A stretch of 33,793 nucleotides of DNA from Owenweeksia hongkongensis DSM 17368 (GTDB taxonomy: Bacteria; Bacteroidota; Bacteroidia; Flavobacteriales; Schleiferiaceae), in contig CAMBEZ010000022.1 of assembly GCA_945865885.1 (NCBI GenBank), positions 1-33,793 of the forward strand, read 5' to 3'. Below the pieces are notes generated by a model. It did not search any database and was not told where the DNA came from. It worked only from the letters and a program-made list of their open reading frames with translations. Both the position numbers and the translations under genes were made by a program. Shown here in pieces: positions 1-8,676 of the stretch (the stretch's first letter is position 1; every line of letters begins with the position of its first letter).

Positions 1-943
<943 letters not shown>

Positions 944-990
944 CGAAATGCTTGTTTTATATTACCCGATATGGCAAAAGACTTTAACAG

Positions 991-1102
991 TTTATGGTGG
1001 CTATGGCGTCAGGGATCACCTCTTCCCATTCCGAACAGAGTCGTTAAGCCTGACTGCGCCGATGGTACTGGGTTACACCGGGAGAGTAGGTCGCCGCCAT
1101 TT
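991..1102 (+). rRNA. rrf: 5S rRNA
   Basis: A compact 5S-like sequence lies about 47 bases after the 23S end. It contains the conserved core TTCCCATTCCGAACAGAG (about 1022-1039) and the late GGGAGAGTAGG block (1080-1090). The ends TGGCGGC-like and GCCGCCA can form the closing stem. No tRNA sits between 23S and 5S. The exact termini are estimated from the family's usual length of 110-120 bases. Confidence 0.95.
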
Positions 1103-1106
1103 TTCG

Positions 1107-1135
1107 AGCCCCGCAGCAATGCGGGGCTTTTTTTT
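1107..1135 (+). terminator. Rho-independent terminator of the rRNA operon
   Basis: A perfect 8-bp stem AGCCCCGC (1107-1114) / GCGGGGCT (1121-1128) with loop AGCAAT is followed by an uninterrupted T run to 1135. It lies a few bases after 5S rRNA and should end the rRNA transcript. The remaining bases up to radC (1136-1271) are AT-rich and contain no gene I can support. Confidence 0.93.
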
Positions 1136-1271
1136 GCGTTATATTTTCAAGTGAACGATTTGGGTTTATTTAACCCTGGAATATAATTACATAACTTACA
1201 CATTTATAGGTAATTATGAGTTTTAAACGTATGTAAATATTTGTTATACGACTCGAATGCGCGGCGGTGAT

Positions 1272-1279
1272 TATTTTCG
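1272..1279 (+). promoter_or_regulatory. -7-like box TATTTTCG in front of radC
   Basis: The box matches the Bacteroidota -7 consensus TAnnTTTG at five of six fixed positions and ends four bases before the ATG at 1284. The same four-base spacing recurs at several other genes here, so the radC-led transcript may be leaderless. No convincing -33 TTG was seen. Confidence 0.45.
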
Positions 1280-1283
1280 AATC

Positions 1284-2006
1284 ATGGAATTGAAGAAAAG
1301 TAGTTCACTGTTGCGTTGGGCAGTTGAGGACCGCCCTCGGGAGAAGTGCATGACTTTAGGGGTTAAGAAATTGAGCAATGCGGAGCTTTTGGCACTTTTG
1401 CTTCGATCTGGAACCCCTCGGGCATCTGCGGTGGATCTGGCAGTGGAGTTGTTGCACTGTTACGATCATGATTTGCGTCGTATGGGTTCATTGTTGCCAG
1501 ATCAGTGGAGAGAACACTCTGGTGTTGGCGATGCAAAGGCAGCCTCTGTAATGGCAGCATTTGAATTGGGCCGACGGTTAGCCAATGCGAAGTTCACTCC
1601 CCAACTGGTCATAAGAGGTTCACAAGACGCATTTTCACAGTTGTGGCCAGATTTTGAGAATGTAGAACACGAAGAGTTCTGGGTTCTTTTGTTGAATCGT
1701 GCCAACCGCGTTTTGCGCAAAGAGTGCATTGGACAAGGTGGGTGGTCTGCAACAATGGCGGATTTGCGGGTTGTGTTTGAGTTGGCTTTGCGCACAAAGG
1801 CAAGTGCTCTAATCGTGGCACATAATCATCCCAGTGGAAATCTAACTCCTTCGGATCAAGATCGTGATTTGACTAAGCGTATCCTGCGGGTAGGTGGATT
1901 GATGGAGATTTCGGTTTTGGATCATTTAATTGTAGGACGTGGTGATTACCTTAGTTTTGCCGACCGTGGTTGGCTCATTGGGGGTCAAATTGCTGCAGAA
2001 ATTTAA
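1284..2006 (+). CDS. radC: RadC family JAB/MPN-domain protein
   Basis: This 240-residue protein has the RadC layout: an N-terminal helix-hairpin-helix-like region (about 20-95) and a C-terminal JAB/MPN metal-binding domain. The metal motif is visible as H180-x-H182-P-S-G followed by D191/D193, with an acidic residue near 130. RadC proteins were once linked to DNA repair, but that role is disputed; the JAB fold suggests a metallo-hydrolase. The ORF extends upstream to 1257, but the ATG at 1284 starts the conserved sequence and sits four bases after a -7-like box. It leads a plus-strand run of seven genes; the next start is three bases after its stop, so co-transcription is very likely. Confidence 0.93.
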   Translation: MELKKSSSLLRWAVEDRPREKCMTLGVKKLSNAELLALLLRSGTPRASAVDLAVELLHCYDHDLRRMGSLLPDQWREHSGVGDAKAASVMAAFELGRRLANAKFTPQLVIRGSQDAFSQLWPDFENVEHEEFWVLLLNRANRVLRKECIGQGGWSATMADLRVVFELALRTKASALIVAHNHPSGNLTPSDQDRDLTKRILRVGGLMEISVLDHLIVGRGDYLSFADRGWLIGGQIAAEI

Positions 2007-2009
2007 GTT

Positions 2010-3086
2010 ATGGTAGTACTTCATGTCGTAGGGGCACGGCCCCAAATGATGAAATTAGCTCCGGTTTGGAATGCTTTGGCCAACAAGAAGCTGGAGCAGT
2101 ATTGGTACCACACCGGACAGCATTCGGACGAATTGTTGAATGCTCAGTTCGTGACGGAGTTGTTCCTACCGATGCCAACCAAGCAGATGGCCGTTGATTT
2201 AAAGGCAGATAACGAAACGCGGGTAGAAGCAATGACTCGAGACCTGGTGCAGGAATTGGCTCCGTGGAAACATGCAGTCCTCTTGGTCTACGGTGATACA
2301 CTGTCCACGTTGGCAGGCGCTCGTGCCGCGAAAGAACTGGGCTTTGTACTGGTTCATGTGGAAGCCGGTTTGCGGTCGGGTAATTTTTCCATGCCCGAGG
2401 AGGCAATACGAATTGAGGTTGATCGGTTGGCGGATGTTCATTGGTGCCCTTCTCAAGCTGCCCTTGATTACCTGGTTCAGGAAGGTGTTGTAAAGCATGC
2501 TTCTAGTTCGGTAGTTGTGGGGGATGTCATGTTGGATGTGTTTCGTGAATACGAACCGCTTCCGCACCGCGATCGAGGTGGGCTGGTCGTGACCATTCAC
2601 CGCAATACAAACGTTGATGATTCGGCGAATCGCAAGATGTGGTTGGATGCCGTTTGTCGATTGGCGGTGGATCGTGTGGTTATTTGGTCCATGCACCACC
2701 GTTGGTGGTCTGTGGCTACAAATGAAGAACGCAATCAATTGAGAAGTTCAAAAGTTCGACTTGCTAATCCTGTAGGCCACGAGCAAATGCTGAAGTGGTG
2801 CGCGAGTTCTGCGGTGGTAGTGACGGATTCAGGAGGCTTGCAAAAGGAGTCGTATATGTTGGGTACGCCGGTTGCGATTCTGCGCAAAGAGACCGAATGG
2901 CTTGAATTGTTGGCGTCCGACGGCGTCGAACTATTTGATCCTTTGGAGCCGGGTGTTGCTGATCGCTTGGTGAAGTGGGTTGAAGAACGCGAGCTCATAC
3001 CGTCGAACTTCCCCCCGGTATACGGACAAGGGTATGCGGCGAAGGCAATGGCGGATCATTTTGTAGAACTGTGGCCGAAGAGTTAA
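2010..3086 (+). CDS. wecB: UDP-N-acetylglucosamine 2-epimerase (non-hydrolysing, WecB-like)
   Basis: A 358-residue epimerase of the WecB/NeuC family that interconverts UDP-GlcNAc and UDP-ManNAc, a precursor for ManNAc-containing surface glycans. Visible family residues are R10 and K15 in the first nucleotide-binding loop (the numbering matches E. coli WecB), D96 in YGDT, E118 in HVEAG, E131 in MPEE and H197 in TIHRNTN. The TDSGGLQKE block, which binds the UDP moiety, lies near 272-280. A hydrolysing epimerase is a less likely alternative. It starts three bases after radC and its 3' end overlaps the next ORF. The genes that follow are also polysaccharide-related, which supports a cell-envelope role. 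Confidence 0.92.
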   Translation: MVVLHVVGARPQMMKLAPVWNALANKKLEQYWYHTGQHSDELLNAQFVTELFLPMPTKQMAVDLKADNETRVEAMTRDLVQELAPWKHAVLLVYGDTLSTLAGARAAKELGFVLVHVEAGLRSGNFSMPEEAIRIEVDRLADVHWCPSQAALDYLVQEGVVKHASSSVVVGDVMLDVFREYEPLPHRDRGGLVVTIHRNTNVDDSANRKMWLDAVCRLAVDRVVIWSMHHRWWSVATNEERNQLRSSKVRLANPVGHEQMLKWCASSAVVVTDSGGLQKESYMLGTPVAILRKETEWLELLASDGVELFDPLEPGVADRLVKWVEERELIPSNFPPVYGQGYAAKAMADHFVELWPKS

Positions 3087-3460
3087 AGTTTTACCCCATT
3101 GGCTTGCGTTCTAGATTGGGTCATTGGGAATGGTATATTCTTCTTTACTGGAACTCCATCTATGCTCATTGTAACGTGGAGAAGGTAGAGCACTTGAGGC
3201 GTCTTGCTCAAGAGTTTTCGCAAGATTTCTCCATTTTCCATCCGGAGTGGTTACCGCTTTCTGGCAATGAGCTGAAACGATGGCGTTGGAGATTTCTGTG
3301 GGCTAAATTGGGATTACGCGCTCCTTTTCTGTTAGGTAAATTGCCTAATGCGCTTCAAATGATGCTTACCTTGCGGCCTCTGGACGAGCCCTTACGCGTG
3401 AGTGGTCGGCCGATGAAATCCTATCCGGCCCATGGAACGCACTTTGAGTTTGATTGCTGA
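3071..3460 (+). CDS. Unknown protein in a polysaccharide gene run
   Basis: I do not recognise this 129-residue protein. Support for it being real comes from context: it fills the only gap between wecB (stop 3086) and the deacetylase-like gene (start 3462), stays open throughout, and ends one base before the next ATG. The start is a GTG overlapping wecB by 16 bases, and a later start is possible. The product is rich in Trp, Leu and Arg (for example RWRWRFLWAKLGLR at about 70-83). No signal peptide or convincing membrane segment is visible. It may be a small partner of the deacetylase or epimerase, but that is inferred only from position. Confidence 0.6.
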   Translation: MAEELKFYPIGLRSRLGHWEWYILLYWNSIYAHCNVEKVEHLRRLAQEFSQDFSIFHPEWLPLSGNELKRWRWRFLWAKLGLRAPFLLGKLPNALQMMLTLRPLDEPLRVSGRPMKSYPAHGTHFEFDC

Positions 3461-3461
3461 C

Positions 3462-4742
3462 ATGAATCGTACAGAGCCGTTGGTGCAGTTTGCGTGGAAT
3501 GGTGAGCAACCGCGTTTGGCTTATTCCTTGTTGTTGTTTCAAGTTTTAACGGGATGTCGGTGGTCGCGTGTTGCGTCGCCGGGCAACGAGCAATCCGACC
3601 TCTTGTGGATTCGAAAGAGTGATGCAGACCCTTGGATGGTCTATGAAATTTCGGAATCTTGGGGGCGTTTGGAGCTTGTACAACCTGAAAATCAGAGGTT
3701 GGAAACGGCATGTTTCGTGCGCCCCAGAAGTTTGAAGCCTGATTGGTTGTTGTCCATGGTTTGGATGGCACTCCGAATTGAGGAGCGGCTTGGAGAGAAG
3801 GATGTCCACGGTAGATTTGTTTCCGGTAGTTCCTTGGCTGCTCGCCTGGAGGTAGAGCGGATTCCTTGGGTTCACCGTTGGGCAGAATCATTGGCAAATG
3901 AATGGGGTTTAAAGGTTGATAATCAGCCGGTTTCAAAAGTGAACATCAGCGTTGATGTGGACCACCTTTTGGCTTTTGCTGGGAGGAGTTATGGGCACGT
4001 TGTGTTGTCCGGAATCCGCGATGTTCTGCACGGAAAGGTTAGAAAGGCGCTGACTCGTTGGCGCGCACGGGCCGGTGGGATCGATCCGTACGATACTCTA
4101 TCGGAGCAAGTAGATCTATGGGAGGGTCGACCGTGGAACTACTTTGCACTGATGCAGTTAAGTCGATCCAAACAAGATTCAGGTGTGGATTTCACAAATC
4201 ACCGCGCTCAAACCTTGTGGAGGGATTTGGACCAAAAGTTGAATGGCGCACTGGGGTGGCATCCGTCCACCGGAGCCAGTAAAGGGGCAAGGAGTGGATT
4301 GCTTGAACAGGAATACCGTCAGGTTTCGCGTTTGTTGGGCCGGGAAGTAGTCCGAAGTAGGTTTCACTTTTTAGCGTTTCAGCCGGAAGTTCACTACCCA
4401 ATTTTGGCGTCATTAGGCATTCGAGACGATCATTCCATGGGGTATGTGGACCGAATGGGATGGCGAGCAGGAATTGCGGTGCCCTATCCTTGGTTTGATC
4501 TTGAACAGAATGTAGTTTTGGATTTTTGGGTTCATCCTTTTTTCGCCATGGACGGTCATTTGCTTTATTACCGCCCAACAGATCAACCGTTTGACGAGTG
4601 GAACAAGGCCCATGCAGCATGCGTGGAGCAGGGAGTGCCGTTTTCTTGGGTAACGCATTGGCGGTTTTTTTCGGAAGTCGATCCTAAATGGACGGGGTGG
4701 AAAGAGAATGTTAAAAAGATGGCTCAATGGGGCGAGAAGTAA
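3462..4742 (+). CDS. Polysaccharide deacetylase-like protein (DUF7033 type)
   Basis: A 426-residue protein resembling a Bacteroidota family annotated as polysaccharide deacetylase with an N-terminal DUF7033 domain. Recognisable blocks are DVD at 165-167 (the metal-site aspartates of the NodB fold), DPYDT at 208-212, WHPS at 266-269 (the histidine motif), SRFHFL at 299-304, HSMGY at 324-328 and RAG at 335-337. Such enzymes remove N-acetyl groups from glycans; the actual substrate is unknown. The ORF opens at 3432, but the ATG at 3462 is one base after the upstream stop and begins the conserved part. The 3' end overlaps the following GNAT gene by 16 bases, consistent with translational coupling. 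Confidence 0.85.
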   Translation: MNRTEPLVQFAWNGEQPRLAYSLLLFQVLTGCRWSRVASPGNEQSDLLWIRKSDADPWMVYEISESWGRLELVQPENQRLETACFVRPRSLKPDWLLSMVWMALRIEERLGEKDVHGRFVSGSSLAARLEVERIPWVHRWAESLANEWGLKVDNQPVSKVNISVDVDHLLAFAGRSYGHVVLSGIRDVLHGKVRKALTRWRARAGGIDPYDTLSEQVDLWEGRPWNYFALMQLSRSKQDSGVDFTNHRAQTLWRDLDQKLNGALGWHPSTGASKGARSGLLEQEYRQVSRLLGREVVRSRFHFLAFQPEVHYPILASLGIRDDHSMGYVDRMGWRAGIAVPYPWFDLEQNVVLDFWVHPFFAMDGHLLYYRPTDQPFDEWNKAHAACVEQGVPFSWVTHWRFFSEVDPKWTGWKENVKKMAQWGEK

Positions 4743-5707
4743 GCTCTTGGCGATGGGTCCGAAGGGACGATGTTGACGACGACCGCTGGAACCGCGTGGT
4801 TCGATCGGACGAACGCTCCTTGCCCTATGGATTGACGGAGGTGCTGGATGCACGCGCAAAACAATGGGGAGGGCTTGTTCGAAACGATTACGAAGCGGTG
4901 TGCCCCATACCGTACCGCCGTATAGCTGGCTGTGTGAATGTGTCCCGCATGCCTTTGGGTTTGCAGCAATTGGGCATTTTTTATGCACCGTCCTGCCGGG
5001 TAATCCAAGAGGCCAACTCGGTTGAGGCGTGGAGCGAATTGAATGCTGCGTTAGAAGCCCTGCCGAAAAGTTTTGTTTGGATCGATTTGCATTTTCACGA
5101 AGGATTGCCGTTGATTAAGCCAGAGGGGCTGTGGTGGAAGTCTGGCCCCTGGGGTTGGATGCGTTGTTGGAACCGACAAAATGCGGTGTTGCATTTAGAA
5201 AACGAGTACCAATTGAACTTCGAGGGTTTTAGTGAGCAAACGCGACGGAATTTAAAAAAAGCGCAAAGTGCACAGTTAGGACTTTTTGAACACGACTCAC
5301 CTGAGGTGCTCATTCAAGCTTTTGAGCAACATCAAGTCAAGCGCTACGGGGCAATGCCGAAGGATTTTCTAAATTCGGTTCGTTGGCAAATGCACGCACT
5401 GATCCATCAGCGAAAAGGAATGGTGCACACTGTTTACGGTCCGGGAAATGAATTTTTGGCAGGAGCTTTTTGGTGGTTTCAAGGCGATCGAGTGGTATTG
5501 TATTTCAGTACGGCAACGGAGGCGGGAAGAGAGTTGCAGGCCATGTCGTACTTGATCAACGAGGTCGTACTGCAGGCAAGTGGCACCTGGCGCCGGTTGG
5601 ACTTTGAGGGATCACAGGCTCCGGGCCTATTTAGGTTTTATTTGGGGTGGGGAGCTCAACCCAAACCTTATCTTCGTGTACAACGATTTAGGATACCATT
5701 CCCATGA
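4727..5707 (+). CDS. FemAB/GNAT-like acyltransferase (Acetyltransf_6 type)
   Basis: A 326-residue protein of the FemAB-like GNAT group common in Bacteroidota polysaccharide loci. The diagnostic part is the C-terminal LDFEGS-x3-GLFRFYLGWGA block (about 293-313), preceded by a central YQLNFEGFSEQTRRNLKKA segment (about 157-175), the usual acceptor or acyl-binding region. The likely role is transferring an acyl or aminoacyl group to a sugar or cell-wall precursor; the substrate cannot be read from sequence. It overlaps the deacetylase-like gene by 16 bases and oxyR by 4 (ATGA), so all three are probably translated from one message. No signal peptide is visible, so it should act in the cytoplasm. 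Confidence 0.8.
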   Translation: MGREVSSWRWVRRDDVDDDRWNRVVRSDERSLPYGLTEVLDARAKQWGGLVRNDYEAVCPIPYRRIAGCVNVSRMPLGLQQLGIFYAPSCRVIQEANSVEAWSELNAALEALPKSFVWIDLHFHEGLPLIKPEGLWWKSGPWGWMRCWNRQNAVLHLENEYQLNFEGFSEQTRRNLKKAQSAQLGLFEHDSPEVLIQAFEQHQVKRYGAMPKDFLNSVRWQMHALIHQRKGMVHTVYGPGNEFLAGAFWWFQGDRVVLYFSTATEAGRELQAMSYLINEVVLQASGTWRRLDFEGSQAPGLFRFYLGWGAQPKPYLRVQRFRIPFP

Positions 5708-6654
5708 CATTAACGCAACTGCATTATTTGGTCGCCCTGGATGAGTTTCGTCATTTTGGCAGAGCTGCCGAAGCTTGTGGCGTGACGCAACCGACGTTGA
5801 GCATGCAGGTACAAAAATTGGAAGATGAATTGGGTGTGGCCTTGTTTGATCGATTGCATCAGCCCATTGAACCCACGGAAGTTGGACGCCAGGCTGTGGC
5901 TCAAGCCAAGAGGACTTTGTCTGAGGCACGACGGTTCCACCAGGTAATTGAAGCCGGTCAATCCCCGTTTCAAGGGAGCTTGTCTTTGGGCGTTATACCG
6001 ACCGTTGCCCCCTATGTGCTGCATCGATTTTTGGGTTCCTTCATCCAGAAATTCACGCAATTGGAGTTGACCGTAGAAGAGCGCACCACCGCGGAGTGCA
6101 TCGAAAGAATCCAAGAGCACCGATTGGACGTGGCCTTGCTGGCAACTCCGTTAGACGAACGTGGTTTGGAGATTTTGCCGTTGTATCAAGAGCCATTTGT
6201 TGCGTATATCCCTGAAAATCATCGACTTTCTACTGAGTTGTTCATTACGCGTTCAGAATTGCAGCAGTCCGATGTGTTGTTGCTCCAAGAAGGGCACTGT
6301 TTTAGGCAACAGACCTTGTCGCTCTGCGGGGCCAACGGGCTTAAAGCAGGGGCTCGGGTGCATGTAGAGTCCGGTCAATTTGAAACTTTGGTTCGCTTGT
6401 CTGACGCTGGATTGGGCATGACGCTTTTGCCCTATTTGGCAACTCTGGATCTGCCCTCGGGTCAAAAGACGCGCATCAAGCCCATCGCCGAACCGCGCCC
6501 CGTTCGCCAAATATCATTGGTTTTTGCTGAGGGATCCCCAAAACGCAAAGCAATTGAAGCGTTGGCAACACAGATTGTGGATCGACTCCCGGAAAAATTA
6601 AGAACCCTGGACGCCAATTCCGAGACGATGGCGCCTCTTAGTAAACAGGAATGA
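5704..6654 (+). CDS. oxyR: Peroxide-sensing LysR-type regulator OxyR
   Basis: This 316-residue LysR-family regulator has an N-terminal winged helix-turn-helix (1-60, with FGRAAEACGVTQPTLSMQ) and a C-terminal sensor domain. Both redox cysteines of OxyR are present, C199 in EGHCFRQQ and C208 in LSLCG. Spacing and numbering match E. coli OxyR, so this is more specific than a generic LysR call. In the family, peroxide oxidises this pair to a disulfide and the protein activates catalase, peroxiredoxin and related genes. Unusually, it has no divergent target; it is embedded in a packed run, overlapping the upstream GNAT gene and downstream rdgB by 4 bases each (ATGA). Confidence 0.93.
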   Translation: MTLTQLHYLVALDEFRHFGRAAEACGVTQPTLSMQVQKLEDELGVALFDRLHQPIEPTEVGRQAVAQAKRTLSEARRFHQVIEAGQSPFQGSLSLGVIPTVAPYVLHRFLGSFIQKFTQLELTVEERTTAECIERIQEHRLDVALLATPLDERGLEILPLYQEPFVAYIPENHRLSTELFITRSELQQSDVLLLQEGHCFRQQTLSLCGANGLKAGARVHVESGQFETLVRLSDAGLGMTLLPYLATLDLPSGQKTRIKPIAEPRPVRQISLVFAEGSPKRKAIEALATQIVDRLPEKLRTLDANSETMAPLSKQE

Positions 6655-7298
6655 CAACGCCCGGCCAAGCGATGTTCCGGTGTGTCCTAGCCACGCAGAA
6701 TGCACACAAAATTGACGAAATAGCGCCCCACCTGAGCTCCTCGTTGCAGTGGTTAACCCTGAAACAAGCTAATTGGACCGGAGGAGTGTTGCGCGAAGAT
6801 GCGGATACCTTTGAAGGAAATGCGCTCCAGAAAGCAGTGCAAGGTTACCGGGGGACGATGCTTCCCACGTTGGCAGATGACTCGGGACTGGTGGTTCCGG
6901 ACTTGGAAGGTGCTCCAGGAGTACGCAGTGCGCGTTATGCCGGTGAGCAAGCCACCGATGCGGAGAACCGGGCAAAGTTAATGGAAGTGCTTGCTGGACG
7001 CGAATTGCAGGCCTATTTTGTTTGCGTTCTCGCCTGGGTTTGGGGCGATGTGCAACACACGGTGCGCGGTGAGGTGCTTGGAAAAATAGTGCCCCGAGAA
7101 CAAGGTACTTTTGGGTTTGGATACGACGCGCTGTTTATCCCCAACGCTGGCGACGGGCGAACGTTTGCGGAAATGCTCCCGCACGAGAAGCAAGCGATGA
7201 GCCACCGGGCTGCGGCTTTGGCAGCCTTTAGTAAACTAAGCTTGAACCAACTTGGTTTGGTGGCAGGGTCGCAGCAGGCGTTCGAAAATCACCGGTGA
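6651..7298 (+). CDS. rdgB: RdgB/HAM1 dITP/XTP pyrophosphatase
   Basis: A 215-residue house-cleaning NTPase that hydrolyses dITP, dXTP and ITP to the monophosphates, keeping deaminated purines out of nucleic acids. Visible motifs are LATQNAHKIDEI (nucleotide-binding start), ADDSGLVVPDLEGAPGVRSARYAG (about residues 75-97), FGFGYDALFIP and the terminal SHR. The ATG at 6651 overlaps oxyR by four bases and is preceded by AGGA, one of the few purine-rich leaders here. A second ATG at 6672 begins nearer the usual family start and cannot be excluded. It is the last gene of the plus-strand run and converges with rsmD after 14 bases. Confidence 0.94.
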   Translation: MTTPGQAMFRCVLATQNAHKIDEIAPHLSSSLQWLTLKQANWTGGVLREDADTFEGNALQKAVQGYRGTMLPTLADDSGLVVPDLEGAPGVRSARYAGEQATDAENRAKLMEVLAGRELQAYFVCVLAWVWGDVQHTVRGEVLGKIVPREQGTFGFGYDALFIPNAGDGRTFAEMLPHEKQAMSHRAAALAAFSKLSLNQLGLVAGSQQAFENHR

Positions 7299-7312
7299 GC
7301 GTGTGCCGGCAG

Positions 7313-7876
7313 TTACTTTTCGGAGTCTACTTCCTCCAGGGGTTCTGACTGGAAAAACGACAACTGAACATTGCCGTATTTGCGGCGGTCAAAGCAGTTG
7401 GGGTGGCCCACAAACGACGTGAATTGCCCGTGCTCCAAAACGAAAATACCGTTTTTCGTCAGCCGTTGGCCGGTGAGGATGGAGTCAATCAGTGCCTCGT
7501 ACCGGTCGAAGTCAAAGGGGGGGTCTGCCAGAATCAGGTCCCATTGGCTTGGGCTACGCTGCACGAAGGTTATGGCATCTGATGCTATCGGGGCGATGGC
7601 GCTAGTGGGCAGTTCGGCTGCCGTTTTGTGAATAAACCGTATGCAATCTCGTGAGCTGTCCACAGAAGTGATGCTGGAACATCCGCGTGAAGCGAGTTCG
7701 TAACTCAAATTACCGGTACCACTGAACAAATCAAGCGCCCGAATTTGTTCAAAATTTAAGTAGTTCCGGATCAAATTGAAGAGGGACTCTTTGGCCATGT
7801 CCGTCGTAGGACGCACCGGTAGATTTTTGGGTGCAACAATTTGTTTGCCGCGCCATTTTCCTGCTACGATGCGCAT
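7313..7876 (-). CDS. rsmD: 16S rRNA (guanine966-N2)-methyltransferase RsmD
   Basis: A 187-residue Rossmann-fold methyltransferase. Family marks include the N-terminal MRIVAGKWRGK start, RPTTDMAKESLFN (about 22-34), the SAM-binding DLFSGTGNLSYELASRG (about 49-65) and the catalytic LADPPFD (near 116-122). It modifies G966 of 16S rRNA using SAM. Its start overlaps the end of the upstream DUF3822 gene by 13 bases. The rsmD-DUF3822 pairing is a familiar Bacteroidota arrangement and supports both calls. Confidence 0.94.
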   Translation of the reverse strand: MRIVAGKWRGKQIVAPKNLPVRPTTDMAKESLFNLIRNYLNFEQIRALDLFSGTGNLSYELASRGCSSITSVDSSRDCIRFIHKTAAELPTSAIAPIASDAITFVQRSPSQWDLILADPPFDFDRYEALIDSILTGQRLTKNGIFVLEHGQFTSFVGHPNCFDRRKYGNVQLSFFQSEPLEEVDSEK

Positions 7877-8676
7877 AACCAGAGTCTATATACTATTTGA
7901 AGGGAAGGGTGCATGCGAAAGTCACCCAAGGCATCGGGCAATCCTCTTGGCGGACCGAGTGGTTTAATTTCCAAGACAAAGGAGCCCATTCCTTGGGCAA
8001 TGCTATCCCAGTCTGCCCGATAGCCGTGCCAAAAGAGTGGGACCTCAATGCCGCTCCATGCCAAATGTTCGTAAACCAAGCCCATAGCGTACAGGGCATC
8101 GTTGGTTGTTGCGGCATCAAAACGGTTGTGGTAAACCAACGTACCACCGCGTTCAAATGCGCTGATGTGCAGGCAGTCCGGGTGGGCGAGAACAACAACG
8201 GTGCGCTCCGGTGCAACCGGGGGTAATTCCCAGTTCAATGCTTCACTGGGCCAAAATGCATCAAAACCAGAACTTGATAAGCCGGGTTCGCTGGTCCATT
8301 CGCTCGGTGCTTCTTGGGAATGGACTGCGTGAAATTTCTGCTGAACAGACTGGTAAATCTGCGTATTTTTTGGCGCGCCCAAGACTGCACGGTCCAAAGG
8401 AAACGAAGGCCAGAGTGCATCGGGAATGAGGGTACACCAAGAAGTTGGCCAGCTGCAGAAAATTCGGGGATTTTGGACTCCTAGGGTGGTGAGCAGTTGG
8501 GCCCAATCTCCCGGTTCCAAAGCGCCAAGGGAAAAAGGCTGGTCCGCACGAACCACCAAAAAGGCAAAACGACGCCCGTCGTGCGCGAGAAACACATCGG
8601 GCCTCGCCGTGGAATCCACTTCTTCAGAAGTAGACCACCAAACAAAAGAAGGAGTTGGATTACTTCCAGTTACCAC
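7864..8676 (-). CDS. DUF3822 family protein
   Basis: A 270-residue protein I assign to DUF3822 from general sequence character and from its place directly upstream of rsmD, a conserved Bacteroidota neighbourhood. Function is unknown; members look like degenerate ASKHA/actin-like proteins, which is family-level speculation. Visible features are a hydrophobic VVLAHPDCLHISAFERGGTLVYHNRF strand pair (about 163-188) and ALYAMGLVYEHL (about 193-204). There is no signal peptide. It overlaps rsmD by 13 bases and the upstream membrane-protein gene by 17, so the three are probably one transcript. Confidence 0.75.
   Translation of the reverse strand: MVTGSNPTPSFVWWSTSEEVDSTARPDVFLAHDGRRFAFLVVRADQPFSLGALEPGDWAQLLTTLGVQNPRIFCSWPTSWCTLIPDALWPSFPLDRAVLGAPKNTQIYQSVQQKFHAVHSQEAPSEWTSEPGLSSSGFDAFWPSEALNWELPPVAPERTVVVLAHPDCLHISAFERGGTLVYHNRFDAATTNDALYAMGLVYEHLAWSGIEVPLFWHGYRADWDSIAQGMGSFVLEIKPLGPPRGLPDALGDFRMHPSLQIVYRLWLCAS

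Noticed and set aside
944-990. Possible tRNA between 23S and 5S rRNA
   Set aside because: The spacer is only about 47 bases and contains no cloverleaf.
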